Positions 1-7,938 of a stretch of DNA of 64,000 nucleotides are shown piece by piece. Made by a program: the position numbers and the translations under genes. This DNA is from Roseovarius carneus (GTDB lineage Bacteria > Pseudomonadota > Alphaproteobacteria > Rhodobacterales > Rhodobacteraceae), in assembly GCF_020141465.1 (NCBI RefSeq), contig NZ_JAHSPD010000001.1, forward strand, positions 62,001-126,000, read 5' to 3'. The stretch's first letter is position 1, and every line of letters begins with the position of its first letter. Below the pieces are notes generated by a model, which was given only the letters and a program-made list of their open reading frames with translations, searched no databases and was not told the DNA's origin.

Positions 1-917
1 ATGCCGATTGCATTCCTGTTTTGTGCGAGGTGGGCGAGAATTACCGCATTGATCTGGCAGATTTTGAAGCCAAGCTCGACGATGTGCAGGCGGTGATTAT
101 CAGCCACATGCGCGGTCATACCTCGGATATGGACGCTATTATGGCGCTTTGCGAGGCGCGCGGCCTGCCGGTGATCGAGGATGCGGCCCATTCCCTCGGG
201 ACCGAATGGCACGGACGCAAGATCGGCACAATCGGCAAGGTCGGCTGTTTCAGCTTTCAATCCTACAAGCTGGTCAATGCCGGTGAGGGCGGGATTTTGA
301 TCACTGATGACGCGGATCTGGTGGCGCGCGCGGTGATCATGTCGGGCGCATATGAGCATAACTGGGCCAAGCATATGAGCGGCGCGGATGTGGCGCTTGA
401 GGCAGCCTTTGCCACGCATCAGAACATGCTACCCCTCTATAATTTGCGCCTGAACAACCTCAGCGCGGCGATCATCCGCCCCCAATTGGCCGAGGTGCCA
501 CGGCGCGTGGCCGATGGGCGTGCGAACCATGATTACGTGGCCGGGTTGCTCAACGAATGCCCTTGGCTCGATGTGCCTGCGTCCCTCCCCGGTGAGCTGC
601 GCGCGCCCGATTCCATTCAGTTCAACCTTGTGGGCATGAGCGACGCCGACACGCGCGCCTTTGCGGATGCAGCGGCAGAGCGTGGCGTCAAGGTGCAGGT
701 CTTCGGGCTGAGCCAAGACAACGCACGCGCGTTCTGGAACTGGAACTTCCTGCCGGGCGGCATCCCGGAGCTTCCCAAAACGCGCGCGATGCTGCGCATG
801 GCCTGCGACACCCGCCTGCCCGCGCGCCTCAAGCGCGCTGAGCTGGACGTGATTGCGGGGGCCATTCTGGACGCGATCACCGACGTGACCGGACCCAAGC
901 GCGTTTATGGGACCTGA
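1..917 (+). CDS. DegT/DnrJ/EryC1/StrS-family aminotransferase, 5'-truncated
   Basis: The reading frame is open from position 3 to the stop at 917, so the N-terminus lies outside the window; the TTG at 21 is internal. The family consists of PLP-dependent sugar aminotransferases used for amino sugars of cell-surface polysaccharides, and a few lyases and dehydratases. Visible hallmarks are the ED-AAHSLG stretch that contacts the cofactor and the SFQSYKLVNAGEGGIL segment, whose lysine should form the Schiff base with PLP, followed by the TDD typical of the family. The substrate cannot be read from the sequence and no sugar-pathway genes flank it here. It converges on the LysR gene with a 15-nt gap. 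Family assignment is firm, role is unknown. Confidence 0.85.
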   Translation, partial: ADCIPVLCEVGENYRIDLADFEAKLDDVQAVIISHMRGHTSDMDAIMALCEARGLPVIEDAAHSLGTEWHGRKIGTIGKVGCFSFQSYKLVNAGEGGILITDDADLVARAVIMSGAYEHNWAKHMSGADVALEAAFATHQNMLPLYNLRLNNLSAAIIRPQLAEVPRRVADGRANHDYVAGLLNECPWLDVPASLPGELRAPDSIQFNLVGMSDADTRAFADAAAERGVKVQVFGLSQDNARAFWNWNFLPGGIPELPKTRAMLRMACDTRLPARLKRAELDVIAGAILDAITDVTGPKRVYGT

Positions 918-932
918 ACTGGCCTGACCTGA

Positions 933-1898
933 TCAGAGGACCGTGAGGTCCGCCGCTATGAAGGGATGCCGGTCAATCGCCGGGTCCACGATGGCGCTTT
1001 GCAGGATGGGTTTGAGCGTGGCCGCCACCTCGGCGGGCATGTCTTGCAAGATGCCTTTGCGCGCCTTGAGGCTGATCGTGCGGCTGAGCGGCGCGCCGGG
1101 CAATGGCAGCACATCAATCTGATCGGCAAAACGGCGCGCCCGGCGCAAAGCCAGCGGCGTAAGAATGCTCCACCCTGTGCCTTGGCCAACCAAGGCAAGG
1201 ATTGCGTGATAGCTGTCAATCTCGAACCGGAAGGGGATCGAGAGGTTTTGCCGCGCCAGATGTGCCGTGAGCATCCGGCCCATATAATGCCGCTGCGTAT
1301 ATTGGATAAGCGGCAGGGTCTTGAGCTGCGTCAGCAGGTCTGAATTGGGGTCAATCTGCCCTTTGGGAGCGGCCACGACAAAGCCCTCGCGCAAAAGAGG
1401 GTGCACTTCGGTCCAATCCGCCTCCCCGCCCAGCTCGGCTGCGACAATGACATCGAGCGCGCGGGCGTCCAGCAAATCATAGAGCGTGTGGCTCGCCCCG
1501 GTTTCCAGAAGGAACTGGCAGGTCTTGAGACGCCCAGCCATGTGGGTCAGCAATTGGGGCGTCACGTCAGCCTCAAAATCCTCGATCATGCCGAGGCGGA
1601 AGCGGGTGAGCACCGACAGGTCCTGCATCGCCATCTCAGCGCGGGCCTGAGCCGCCTCGTTGAGAATGGTCTGCGCGCGGCGGTGCATGATCTCGCCCGC
1701 GCGGGTCAGGCGGATGGGGCGGGCACTGCGCTCCAGCAATGTCGCGCCAATAGCGGTCTCCAGATTGGTCAATTGCTGACTGATCGTAGAGGGGCTGGCC
1801 CCAAGGCGGCGGGCGGCGGCACTGATCGAGCGTTCATCGGCGGCGGCCATGAACACCTCGATCCCCCACAGGGTGATCCGGCCCGGACTGTCGACCAT
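933..1898 (-). CDS. LysR-family transcriptional regulator
   Basis: A 321-residue protein of usual LysR length. The N-terminal winged helix-turn-helix is clear (about residues 10-70: AADERSISAAARRLGASPST then QQLTNLETAIGATLLERS), followed by a substrate-binding-like effector domain. The start codon lies only 3 nt after the phaR stop (TAG gcc ATG), so it is probably translated from the same message as phaR. That makes a role in carbon storage or acyl-CoA metabolism plausible, but the effector and targets cannot be inferred. LysR regulators are usually divergent from their targets; here the placement at the end of a pha operon is less usual. Confidence 0.88.
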   Translation of the reverse strand: MVDSPGRITLWGIEVFMAAADERSISAAARRLGASPSTISQQLTNLETAIGATLLERSARPIRLTRAGEIMHRRAQTILNEAAQARAEMAMQDLSVLTRFRLGMIEDFEADVTPQLLTHMAGRLKTCQFLLETGASHTLYDLLDARALDVIVAAELGGEADWTEVHPLLREGFVVAAPKGQIDPNSDLLTQLKTLPLIQYTQRHYMGRMLTAHLARQNLSIPFRFEIDSYHAILALVGQGTGWSILTPLALRRARRFADQIDVLPLPGAPLSRTISLKARKGILQDMPAEVAATLKPILQSAIVDPAIDRHPFIAADLTVL

Positions 1899-1901
1899 GG
1901 C

Positions 1902-2465
1902 CTACTTGCCCAGTGTGGACAATTTGCGCTGAAGCTCCGCCAGTTGGGCCTTGATCTCGTCGAGGTTTTCATCGGCGGGCTTCGGTTTTTCAGCCGGCTC
2001 GTCGTCGGCTTTCGTGGGCATAATGCCGGGAATGCTGCCCGTCATCGCCTTCATGAACGCCTCTTGTTGCGCGCGCATCGCCTCCATGCCCGGCATGGCC
2101 GACATCGGATTGGCCTTTGTCATGTTGTCCAGCATTTTGGATTGCCCATCGCGCAGCATCTCGAAGCTGGCGGCGAGAAATTCGGGTACCACGGACGTGG
2201 CTTGGGTCGTGTAGCTGCGCACCAGATCGTTGAGCACATTGGTCGGCAGCACGCTTTCACCACGGCTTTCATGCTCGGCGATGATTTGCAAAAGGTATTG
2301 CCGCGTAAGGTCATCGCCGGATTTCAGATCAATGATCTGTACCTCGCGGCCATCGCGGATGAACTGGCTGATATCTTCCAGCGTGACGTAATCGGAGGTC
2401 TCGGTATTATACAGACGCCGGCTCGCATAGCGCTTGATCAGCAACGGTTTTATGGGGTCAGCCAC
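1902..2465 (-). CDS. phaR: Polyhydroxyalkanoate synthesis repressor PhaR
   Basis: PhaR binds both PHB granules and DNA: when polymer is absent it represses phasin and its own genes, and when PHB accumulates it is titrated onto granules. The N-terminal PHB/PHA accumulation regulator domain is unmistakable (LLIKRYASRRLYNTETSDYV, then the IRDGREVQIIDLKSGDDLTR stretch), followed by the second PHB_acc region and a C-terminal helix. An upstream ATG frame extension exists, but I chose the GTG at 2465, giving 187 residues, because a strong GAGGAGGG ribosome site lies just before it and the protein then begins at the conserved ADPIKPLLIKRY. It is the third gene of phaC-phaP-phaR. Confidence 0.93.
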   Translation of the reverse strand: MADPIKPLLIKRYASRRLYNTETSDYVTLEDISQFIRDGREVQIIDLKSGDDLTRQYLLQIIAEHESRGESVLPTNVLNDLVRSYTTQATSVVPEFLAASFEMLRDGQSKMLDNMTKANPMSAMPGMEAMRAQQEAFMKAMTGSIPGIMPTKADDEPAEKPKPADENLDEIKAQLAELQRKLSTLGK

Positions 2466-2649
2466 GGAGGTCCCTCCTCGGAAATGCAGCGGTGCAGCAA
2501 ACCCTAGCTGCATGTGCGCCAAAAAGAAAGGGCGCGCGGATGCCATGGCTTGGCGGGCGCAAGGACGAAAAAAGGCGAGCCGCAATGGCTCGCCTTCCGC
2601 AGTCTCACGCAGCGCTATCGGGAGGGACAGGCGGTGCTAACTGATCTGC

Positions 2650-3093
2650 TTATTTCACGCCTGCTTTTTTCGCGGCGGCGGTCAGGTCGTCTGTGGCTTT
2701 CTTGACGGCTTTGGATGCGTCTTCTTGCATGTCTTTGCCAGCGGCCATCATCAGCTCAACTGTTTCCATCTGCACTTTTTTCGCCACTTCGGCGAAGGCG
2801 GCCATGTTCTCGGCGGCGACTTCGGCGTTGGCGGATGCAAAATCTGTCATCGCTTTGGCGTAATCGGCGGGATCGGCTTTCGCTTTGGCCATGTCCGACA
2901 TTTTTGCCAATGTGGTTTTGGCCCAGACGCTGGAAATTTCTGCGGATTTCTCAGCAGCGGACAGAGCAACGCCGGAGAGCTTTTCGTTCAGAGCAGCATG
3001 GCTCTTGAAAGCGTCTTCCATGGATTTGGTGTCGACGGGGAATGCGCCCATGATGTCTTTCATGACGGCGTTCATATCTTGTGCTTTAGCCAT
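2650..3093 (-). CDS. phaP: Phasin, PHB granule-associated protein
   Basis: Phasins coat PHB granules, control their size and number and keep other proteins off the surface. This 147-residue protein is almost entirely alpha-helical and rich in Ala, Lys and Met, as phasin_2 proteins are, ending in a lysine/alanine tail (KKATDDLTAAAKKAGVK). I chose the ATG at 3093 (MAKAQDMNAVM) because it follows a GGAAGGGC ribosome site; a longer frame to 3147 would read through the promoter region. It lies between phaC and phaR. The upstream TGC-rich palindrome suggests direct PhaR control. Confidence 0.9.
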   Translation of the reverse strand: MAKAQDMNAVMKDIMGAFPVDTKSMEDAFKSHAALNEKLSGVALSAAEKSAEISSVWAKTTLAKMSDMAKAKADPADYAKAMTDFASANAEVAAENMAAFAEVAKKVQMETVELMMAAGKDMQEDASKAVKKATDDLTAAAKKAGVK

Positions 3094-3135
3094 TTTCTTT
3101 GCCCTTCCGGATCTGAGCGGGTTGGTCCGCTGTTT

Positions 3136-3203
3136 CTGCAACTGCAAACAATATGTATGCCGCAGTGCAGAAAATCAAGTCATTTATGCTGCACTGCGGC
3201 ATA
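3136..3203. promoter_or_regulatory. Putative PhaR operator cluster upstream of phaP
   Basis: Between the phaC stop and the phaP start there is a perfect 15-bp inverted repeat: TATGCCGCAGTGCAG at 3156-3170 and CTGCACTGCGGCATA at 3189-3203, separated by 18 bp. A further CTGCAACTGCA lies at 3136-3146. TGC-rich boxes of the CTGC-Nx-GCAG type are the established PhaR targets in Paracoccus denitrificans and Rhodobacter. The location directly upstream of the phasin gene fits PhaR repression. The palindrome could also fold in the phaC transcript, but no run of U follows it, so an operator is the better reading. Confidence 0.7.
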
Positions 3204-3223
3204 AGCCCAAATCTGGCTTGGAA

Positions 3224-5029
3224 TCAGGTGCTTGCCTTGACCCGCACATAAGATCCGGGCGCAGGCTCAAGGGATTTATACTCCGAATCGCCTGGAATAC
3301 GCGCCGGAACCATCTTGCCCGAGCGTTTGCGCAACCATACCTCCCAGCGCGGCCACCAGCTTCCGTCGTGCCGCGCAGCACCCTCAAGCCACGCATCTGC
3401 GCTGCCCGCTAGATCGGCATTGGTATAGTGGCCGTATTTCTTCTTGGAGGGTGGGTTGACGATGCCCGCGATATGGCCCGATTCCGAGAGGATAAACGTC
3501 CGGTCCTTCGCCCCCATCTTTTGCACACCGCGAAAACAATCCTTCCACGCCGCAATATGGTCGGTCTGACAGGTCACCGCCAAGAGCGGCACATCCACAT
3601 CCGAGAGCTTCAGACACGTGTCCAAAAGCTCAAACCCATCTTCGGCAAAGGCGTTTTGCTGGCAAAGGCCGCGCAAATACTGCGTCGTCATGCGCCCCGG
3701 AAGGTTTGCGCCATCGCCGTTCCAATAGAGCAGATCGAAGGCAGGTGGTGCCTCGCCCAGCATATAGCTGCGGATGGCGGGCGAATAGATCAGGTCTTTG
3801 GAGCGCAGATAGCTCATCGTGCGGCCCATGATGAAGGAGCGCAGAATGCCCTGCTCGGCCACTTCGGCCTCAATCCCGTCGATGAAATCATTTTGCAGGA
3901 AGGGCGTGAACTCTCCCTGCTCGGAAAAATCTGTGAGCGCAGTGAAGAGTGTCGCGGACTTCACGCTCTTGTCGCCACGCGCCTTCATCAGGGCGAGCGT
4001 CAGACAAAGCGTCGTGCCCGCGATGCAATAGCCCACGGCGTTGACCTGCTTCTGGCCCGTGATTGCCTTGGTCACCTCAAACGCCTTGAGGTAACCATCT
4101 ATGATGTAATCTTCCATCCCGACATCTGCATGGGATTTGTCGGGGTTGACCCAAGACACCACAAAGAGCGTATAGCCCTGCTCGGTGATCCACTTGATCA
4201 TGCTGTTTTGCGCCGTGAGGTCGAGAATGTAGAATTTGTTGATCCAGGGCGGAAACATCACGATGGGGATCGCGTGGACCTCATCGGTGGCCGGGGCGTA
4301 TTGGATCAGCTCCATCATCTCGTTGCGAAAGACGACATCGCCCGGCGTCGTGGCGATGTTGCCGCCCAGCTCAAACGCCGCCTCATCCGCAAGGCGCACG
4401 ATCATCTCGCCGTTATTCGCCTCCAGATCCGAGATCAGGTTCTCCAGACCCTTCACCAGCGATTCGCCCTCAGTCTCCACCGCGCGCTCCAACGCATCGG
4501 GGTTCGTGCCCAGAAAGTTGGTCGGCGACATCATATCGACGATCTGTTGCGAGAAAAACGCAAGGCGGCGCTTGTCCTTGGCGTTCAGCCCCTCGACCTC
4601 ATCCGCCGCGGCCCGGATCGCTTCGGCGTTCAGAAAATACTGCTCTTTGACATAGCTGAAATATGGGTTGGTCTCCCAAAGCGGGTTGGAGAACCGTTTG
4701 TCGGGCAGTGCGTTCTTGGCCTCAATCGGTGCCTCAGCATGCGATCCGGTCAGCAGCATTTGTTGCGCTTCCATGAAGTGGCGCACCGATTTGCCCCAAT
4801 ACTCAAGCTGCGTTTCGTAAATCTTGCCGGGGTTCTCCAGCGCCTCGTTCCAATACGAAAGGGCTGCCTTGGCAAAAAGGTCCTGCCCCGGCCCGTTCAG
4901 GGTGGGGTTGGCGGGGTTATTCTTGGCGGCAAGAGCCTGGATCAGCCGCTGGGATAGCTCTTCAACACGCGCCAGATTGGCGTTCATCTTTTCCAAATTT
5001 TCTGGCGCATCATCGTGTTGCGTTGCCAT
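3224..5029 (-). CDS. phaC: Class I poly(3-hydroxyalkanoate) synthase
   Basis: PhaC polymerises (R)-3-hydroxyacyl-CoA, mainly 3-hydroxybutyryl-CoA, into PHB on the granule surface. At 601 residues it has class I length. The N-terminal PhaC_N domain precedes an alpha/beta-hydrolase core. The lipase-like box reads GYCIAG with the nucleophile Cys335; the other triad members are Asp490 (CQTDHIAAW) and His519 (SESGHIAGIVNPP). Positions agree with the Cys/Asp/His order of the Ralstonia enzyme. The gene is divergent from phaZ across a 103-bp region with a TGC box. phaA and phaB are not in the window. Confidence 0.97.
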   Translation of the reverse strand: MATQHDDAPENLEKMNANLARVEELSQRLIQALAAKNNPANPTLNGPGQDLFAKAALSYWNEALENPGKIYETQLEYWGKSVRHFMEAQQMLLTGSHAEAPIEAKNALPDKRFSNPLWETNPYFSYVKEQYFLNAEAIRAAADEVEGLNAKDKRRLAFFSQQIVDMMSPTNFLGTNPDALERAVETEGESLVKGLENLISDLEANNGEMIVRLADEAAFELGGNIATTPGDVVFRNEMMELIQYAPATDEVHAIPIVMFPPWINKFYILDLTAQNSMIKWITEQGYTLFVVSWVNPDKSHADVGMEDYIIDGYLKAFEVTKAITGQKQVNAVGYCIAGTTLCLTLALMKARGDKSVKSATLFTALTDFSEQGEFTPFLQNDFIDGIEAEVAEQGILRSFIMGRTMSYLRSKDLIYSPAIRSYMLGEAPPAFDLLYWNGDGANLPGRMTTQYLRGLCQQNAFAEDGFELLDTCLKLSDVDVPLLAVTCQTDHIAAWKDCFRGVQKMGAKDRTFILSESGHIAGIVNPPSKKKYGHYTNADLAGSADAWLEGAARHDGSWWPRWEVWLRKRSGKMVPARIPGDSEYKSLEPAPGSYVRVKAST

Positions 5030-5053
5030 TTTATTGTTTTCCCAATACGTTTT

Positions 5054-5064
5054 CTGCTATGCAG
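5054..5064. promoter_or_regulatory. Putative PhaR box between phaC and phaZ
   Basis: The sequence CTGCTATGCAG is an exact CTGC-N3-GCAG palindrome, extended by GCATAA as in the phaP operator. It sits 25 bp upstream of the phaC start and 69 bp upstream of the phaZ start, so one site could control both divergent genes. The motif is the one described for PhaR in Paracoccus; binding here is inferred. Confidence 0.65.
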
Positions 5065-5132
5065 CATAAAGTCGTGTCGTCGGGAGGGACAGTGCGGCGA
5101 TAAAGCCGGGCAAATGCCCCAAGGAGACGACA

Positions 5133-6419
5133 ATGCGCTATATGGCCACTTACGACCTGATGGAAAGCCTCCGCAACGCCAATCAATGGATGGGCGCAAC
5201 CGCCCTCTCCTTTGCATCATACCCGATTTTCAGCCTAACACCCAACCCCGCATTTCAGATGATGGCCGCATGGGGCGAAGTGACGGAGCGCACGTTCCAG
5301 CGCATGTCAGCCAAGCCCGATTGGGGCATCCGCACCTTCACCTGCGAAGATGGCCGCGACCATCTGGTAAGCATTGATAAAGTGGTGGAGCGTCCCTTTG
5401 GCGATCTCATCCATTTCTCGGTACCGGGCCGCAAGCCCATGAAGCGACGGATTCTCTTGGTAGCGCCCATGTCCGGACACTATGCCACGCTGCTGCGCTC
5501 GACTGTCAAAAGCCTGTTGGTACATTGCGAGGTCTATGTGACCGACTGGCACAATGCACGCGACATTCCCGTAAGCGCGGGAAAGTTCGACGTTGAGGAT
5601 TACACCCTTTATCTGATGGAATTCATGCGCGCGATGGGGCCGGACACCCATGTGATCGCCGTCTGTCAGCCCGCCCCACTGGCGCTGGCCGCAACCGCCT
5701 ATCTGGCAGAGCTTGAGCCAGAGGCACAACCACGCTCGCTTACCCTCATTGGTGGGCCTGTTGATCCTGACGCCGCGCCCACGGATGTGACTGACTTTGG
5801 CCGCCGCGTGACGATGGGACAGCTCGAAGAGACGATGATTCAGCGCGTGGGCTTCAAATATCCCGGCGTGGGTCGCTTGGTCTACCCCGGCCTTTTGCAG
5901 CTCAGCTCCTTCATCTCGATGAATTCTGAGATGCACACAAAAGCGTTCATGGATCAGATCGGACGCGTCGCGCGCGGCGAAGCGAGCGATAATGACCGTC
6001 ACAACCGGTTCTACGACGAATACCTCTCCGTGATGGACATGCCTGCCGAGTTCTACCTCTCCACGGTTGAGCGTATTTTCAAAGGGCGCGAAGTCGCGAA
6101 GAACGAATTTGTCGTGAACGGCCATCAGGTTGATATGGGCAAGATCACCAGTGTCGCGGTGAAAACCGTCGAAGGCTCAAAGGATGACATCTCGGCGCCG
6201 GGCCAGTGTATTGCGGCGCTTGATCTTTGCACGGGCCTCCCCGATTCCAAAAAGGCGAGCCATGTTGAGGATGGCGCGGGCCATTACGGCATCTTCGCCG
6301 GGCGCAGCTGGCGCGAAAATATCCGCCCTCTGGTTCTGGATTTCATGGACGCCAATAGCGGCCCGATATCCGCCAAGAAGGCGAGCAGGAAAAAGCCCGC
6401 AAACAAGAACGCAGCTTGA
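5133..6419 (+). CDS. phaZ: Intracellular poly(3-hydroxybutyrate) depolymerase
   Basis: PhaZ hydrolyses amorphous intracellular PHB, or thiolyses it to 3HB-CoA, when carbon is needed. The 428-residue protein has no signal peptide and begins MRYMATYDLMESLRNANQW as in PhaZa1-type depolymerases. The nucleophile is a cysteine in the box VCQPAP (Cys178), matching the Cys of Ralstonia PhaZ, and a late GAGHYGIFAGR provides the histidine. The ATG at 5133 follows an AAGGAG site. It ends in a lysine-rich tail (SAKKASRKKPANKNAA) and is followed by a hairpin terminator. Confidence 0.96.
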   Translation: MRYMATYDLMESLRNANQWMGATALSFASYPIFSLTPNPAFQMMAAWGEVTERTFQRMSAKPDWGIRTFTCEDGRDHLVSIDKVVERPFGDLIHFSVPGRKPMKRRILLVAPMSGHYATLLRSTVKSLLVHCEVYVTDWHNARDIPVSAGKFDVEDYTLYLMEFMRAMGPDTHVIAVCQPAPLALAATAYLAELEPEAQPRSLTLIGGPVDPDAAPTDVTDFGRRVTMGQLEETMIQRVGFKYPGVGRLVYPGLLQLSSFISMNSEMHTKAFMDQIGRVARGEASDNDRHNRFYDEYLSVMDMPAEFYLSTVERIFKGREVAKNEFVVNGHQVDMGKITSVAVKTVEGSKDDISAPGQCIAALDLCTGLPDSKKASHVEDGAGHYGIFAGRSWRENIRPLVLDFMDANSGPISAKKASRKKPANKNAA

Positions 6420-6444
6420 TATAATCTTGCAGATATGCACCTAG

Positions 6445-6468
6445 GCGGCTCGGGAAACTCCGAGCCGC
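6445..6468. terminator. Hairpin between phaZ and the convergent hydrolase gene
   Basis: A perfect 9-bp stem, GCGGCTCGG at 6445-6453 and CCGAGCCGC at 6460-6468, encloses a 6-nt loop, with a short T run after it. It lies in the 55-bp gap between two convergent genes and could terminate both. Confidence 0.7.
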
Positions 6469-6474
6469 TTTGCG

Positions 6475-7185
6475 TTATTGCAGCATGAGCGGCTGTTTGA
6501 GCCAGATGCGCAAAGCCTCGGTCGTGGCGTCTGGTTGCTCCAGCATCGGTAGATGACCCGCCGCTTCGATCACGCTGAGCTGTGCGTAGGGAATCAGATC
6601 AGCCAGAAACGAGTTGCGCTTGATCGGTGCAGGACCGCCATGTTCGCCGCAGAGCACCAAGGCGGGCGTCTTGCAGCGGCGCAGAACCGCCTGATAATCG
6701 CGCCTGCGTTGTTGCGCCCGCACCTGCCGGAGCAAAGTGTCAGAGCCCAGATGATCGGCCATATCGGTCACCAATGCGATGATTTCCGCGCGCATCGGGC
6801 CGGGGGCAAGATGCTCGGCCGGCAACATGCCTTGCGCAAAACCCTCCACACTGCCCGAGCGAAGCTTGATAATCAGCGGCTCCAGATCCGCCGCGCTGTG
6901 CGGGGTCTCGGCAAAGGCATTCGTGTTCATCAACGCGATCCGCCCCACCCGGTCGGGCGCGCGGCGCAGGATTTCCATCGCCACAATCCCCCCGAGCGCA
7001 TGTCCAACCAGCGCGAAGCGGCGCGGCAGCACATCCAGCAAGCCCGAGGCGATCTCCTCCACCCGCTCGCCTTGGGTGATTGGCGCGATCGTGACGGCGT
7101 GATGCGGGCTGAACGCCGCAAGCTGCGGGCCAAACACCCGCGCATCACACATGATGCCCGGCACAAATACCAATGGCTCGTTCAT
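6475..7185 (-). CDS. Alpha/beta-hydrolase fold protein lacking canonical catalytic residues
   Basis: A 236-residue single-domain alpha/beta-hydrolase. The ATG at 7185 follows a GAAGGAA ribosome site; a longer frame to 7218 lacks one. The oxyanion region (LVFVPGIMCDARVFGPQL) and the late histidine (EAAGHLPMLEQPD) are present. The nucleophile elbow, however, reads GHALGG, with alanine where serine is expected, and the usual acid position reads LCGEHGGPAP without the expected aspartate. It may therefore be a non-catalytic homologue or use other residues. It converges on phaZ, but a link to PHB is only positional. Confidence 0.8.
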   Translation of the reverse strand: MNEPLVFVPGIMCDARVFGPQLAAFSPHHAVTIAPITQGERVEEIASGLLDVLPRRFALVGHALGGIVAMEILRRAPDRVGRIALMNTNAFAETPHSAADLEPLIIKLRSGSVEGFAQGMLPAEHLAPGPMRAEIIALVTDMADHLGSDTLLRQVRAQQRRRDYQAVLRRCKTPALVLCGEHGGPAPIKRNSFLADLIPYAQLSVIEAAGHLPMLEQPDATTEALRIWLKQPLMLQ

Positions 7186-7248
7186 CGCGGCTTTTCCTTC
7201 ATAACTGCCCGGCGCCACCTTGGCACAGCGCCCCCTCGGGTCAACCGC

Positions 7249-7881
7249 TCATGGGTAGGCGATGCCCCGGAAAGGCGGAAAATCGGCATATCTTGCGCGC
7301 CGCTCCGCCTGTTTTTCAGACGGCTCGGCCCCAGCCACCAACAGCTTGCCCTTGGGCGCGATATAGCTGGAGATCGTGCGCTGAGGACGCACGCGCCATG
7401 TCAGGTTCAACGCCGCGAGCTTGGGGAAAAACCACATCTCGGAATAGGGCAGATGGTCATGGATCCACCACGCCAGATCGCGCCAATCGCGCCCCTCGGC
7501 ATAGCGGTCTGCGAACCACGGGATAGCGATGGACGCGCAAGCACCCTGTACTTCGGGGCCACCCATATCCCAGATATGGTGGCCGTAATTGGCCTCGTTG
7601 CGCGCGCAGTTCAGGCCGTTTTCGTTGCCAAACCGGTTGAGGTCTGGGCTGCGATAGGCCGACCGTATGGCGATCCGGCCAAAGGTCTCTTCCAACGGAT
7701 CAAGCAGGTTTTCACAAAGGCCTCTGCCATTTTTGATTGCTATATCAGGGTTTTCAGGAACGTTTTGAAGGCAATGTATGTTGCCAATCTCGGAATAAAG
7801 AAAATCGCGCATGAAGAAGTGTTTGGACAGCCGGACCCGCCCAAGATCTTCGAGCGATCTCATGCTAGCTGGTCGCTTCAC
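7249..7881 (-). CDS. Hypothetical protein, possibly related to peptidase family M15
   Basis: The 210-residue protein starts at a GTG (7881) with a well-spaced AAAGGGG ribosome site; the next ATG (7863) has none. The segment IAIRSAYRSPDLNRFG followed by NYGHHIWDM resembles the SxYRSxxLN...H...D pattern of the zinc D-Ala-D-Ala carboxypeptidase (M15) fold, but the remainder, including a Trp-rich WWIHDHLPYSEMWFFPK stretch and a conserved-looking C-terminus (PPFRGIAYP), is not one I recognise. No signal peptide is visible, which argues against a peptidoglycan enzyme. It may be a cytoplasmic protein with the same fold. Confidence 0.6.
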   Translation of the reverse strand: MKRPASMRSLEDLGRVRLSKHFFMRDFLYSEIGNIHCLQNVPENPDIAIKNGRGLCENLLDPLEETFGRIAIRSAYRSPDLNRFGNENGLNCARNEANYGHHIWDMGGPEVQGACASIAIPWFADRYAEGRDWRDLAWWIHDHLPYSEMWFFPKLAALNLTWRVRPQRTISSYIAPKGKLLVAGAEPSEKQAERRARYADFPPFRGIAYP

Positions 7882-7938
7882 GATGCTGCCCCTTTAGTCA
7901 TTTTTTAATCAACCTTGACATATAGGTGATTGTTTCAG

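Noticed and set aside
3156..3203. phaC transcription terminator
   Set aside because: The palindrome lacks a T run and its TGC boxes match PhaR operator sequence; an operator is the better explanation.
3428..4957. Long plus-strand open frame opposite phaC
   Set aside because: It mirrors phaC codon bias in GC-rich DNA, has no ribosome site or recognisable domain, and phaC itself is certain.
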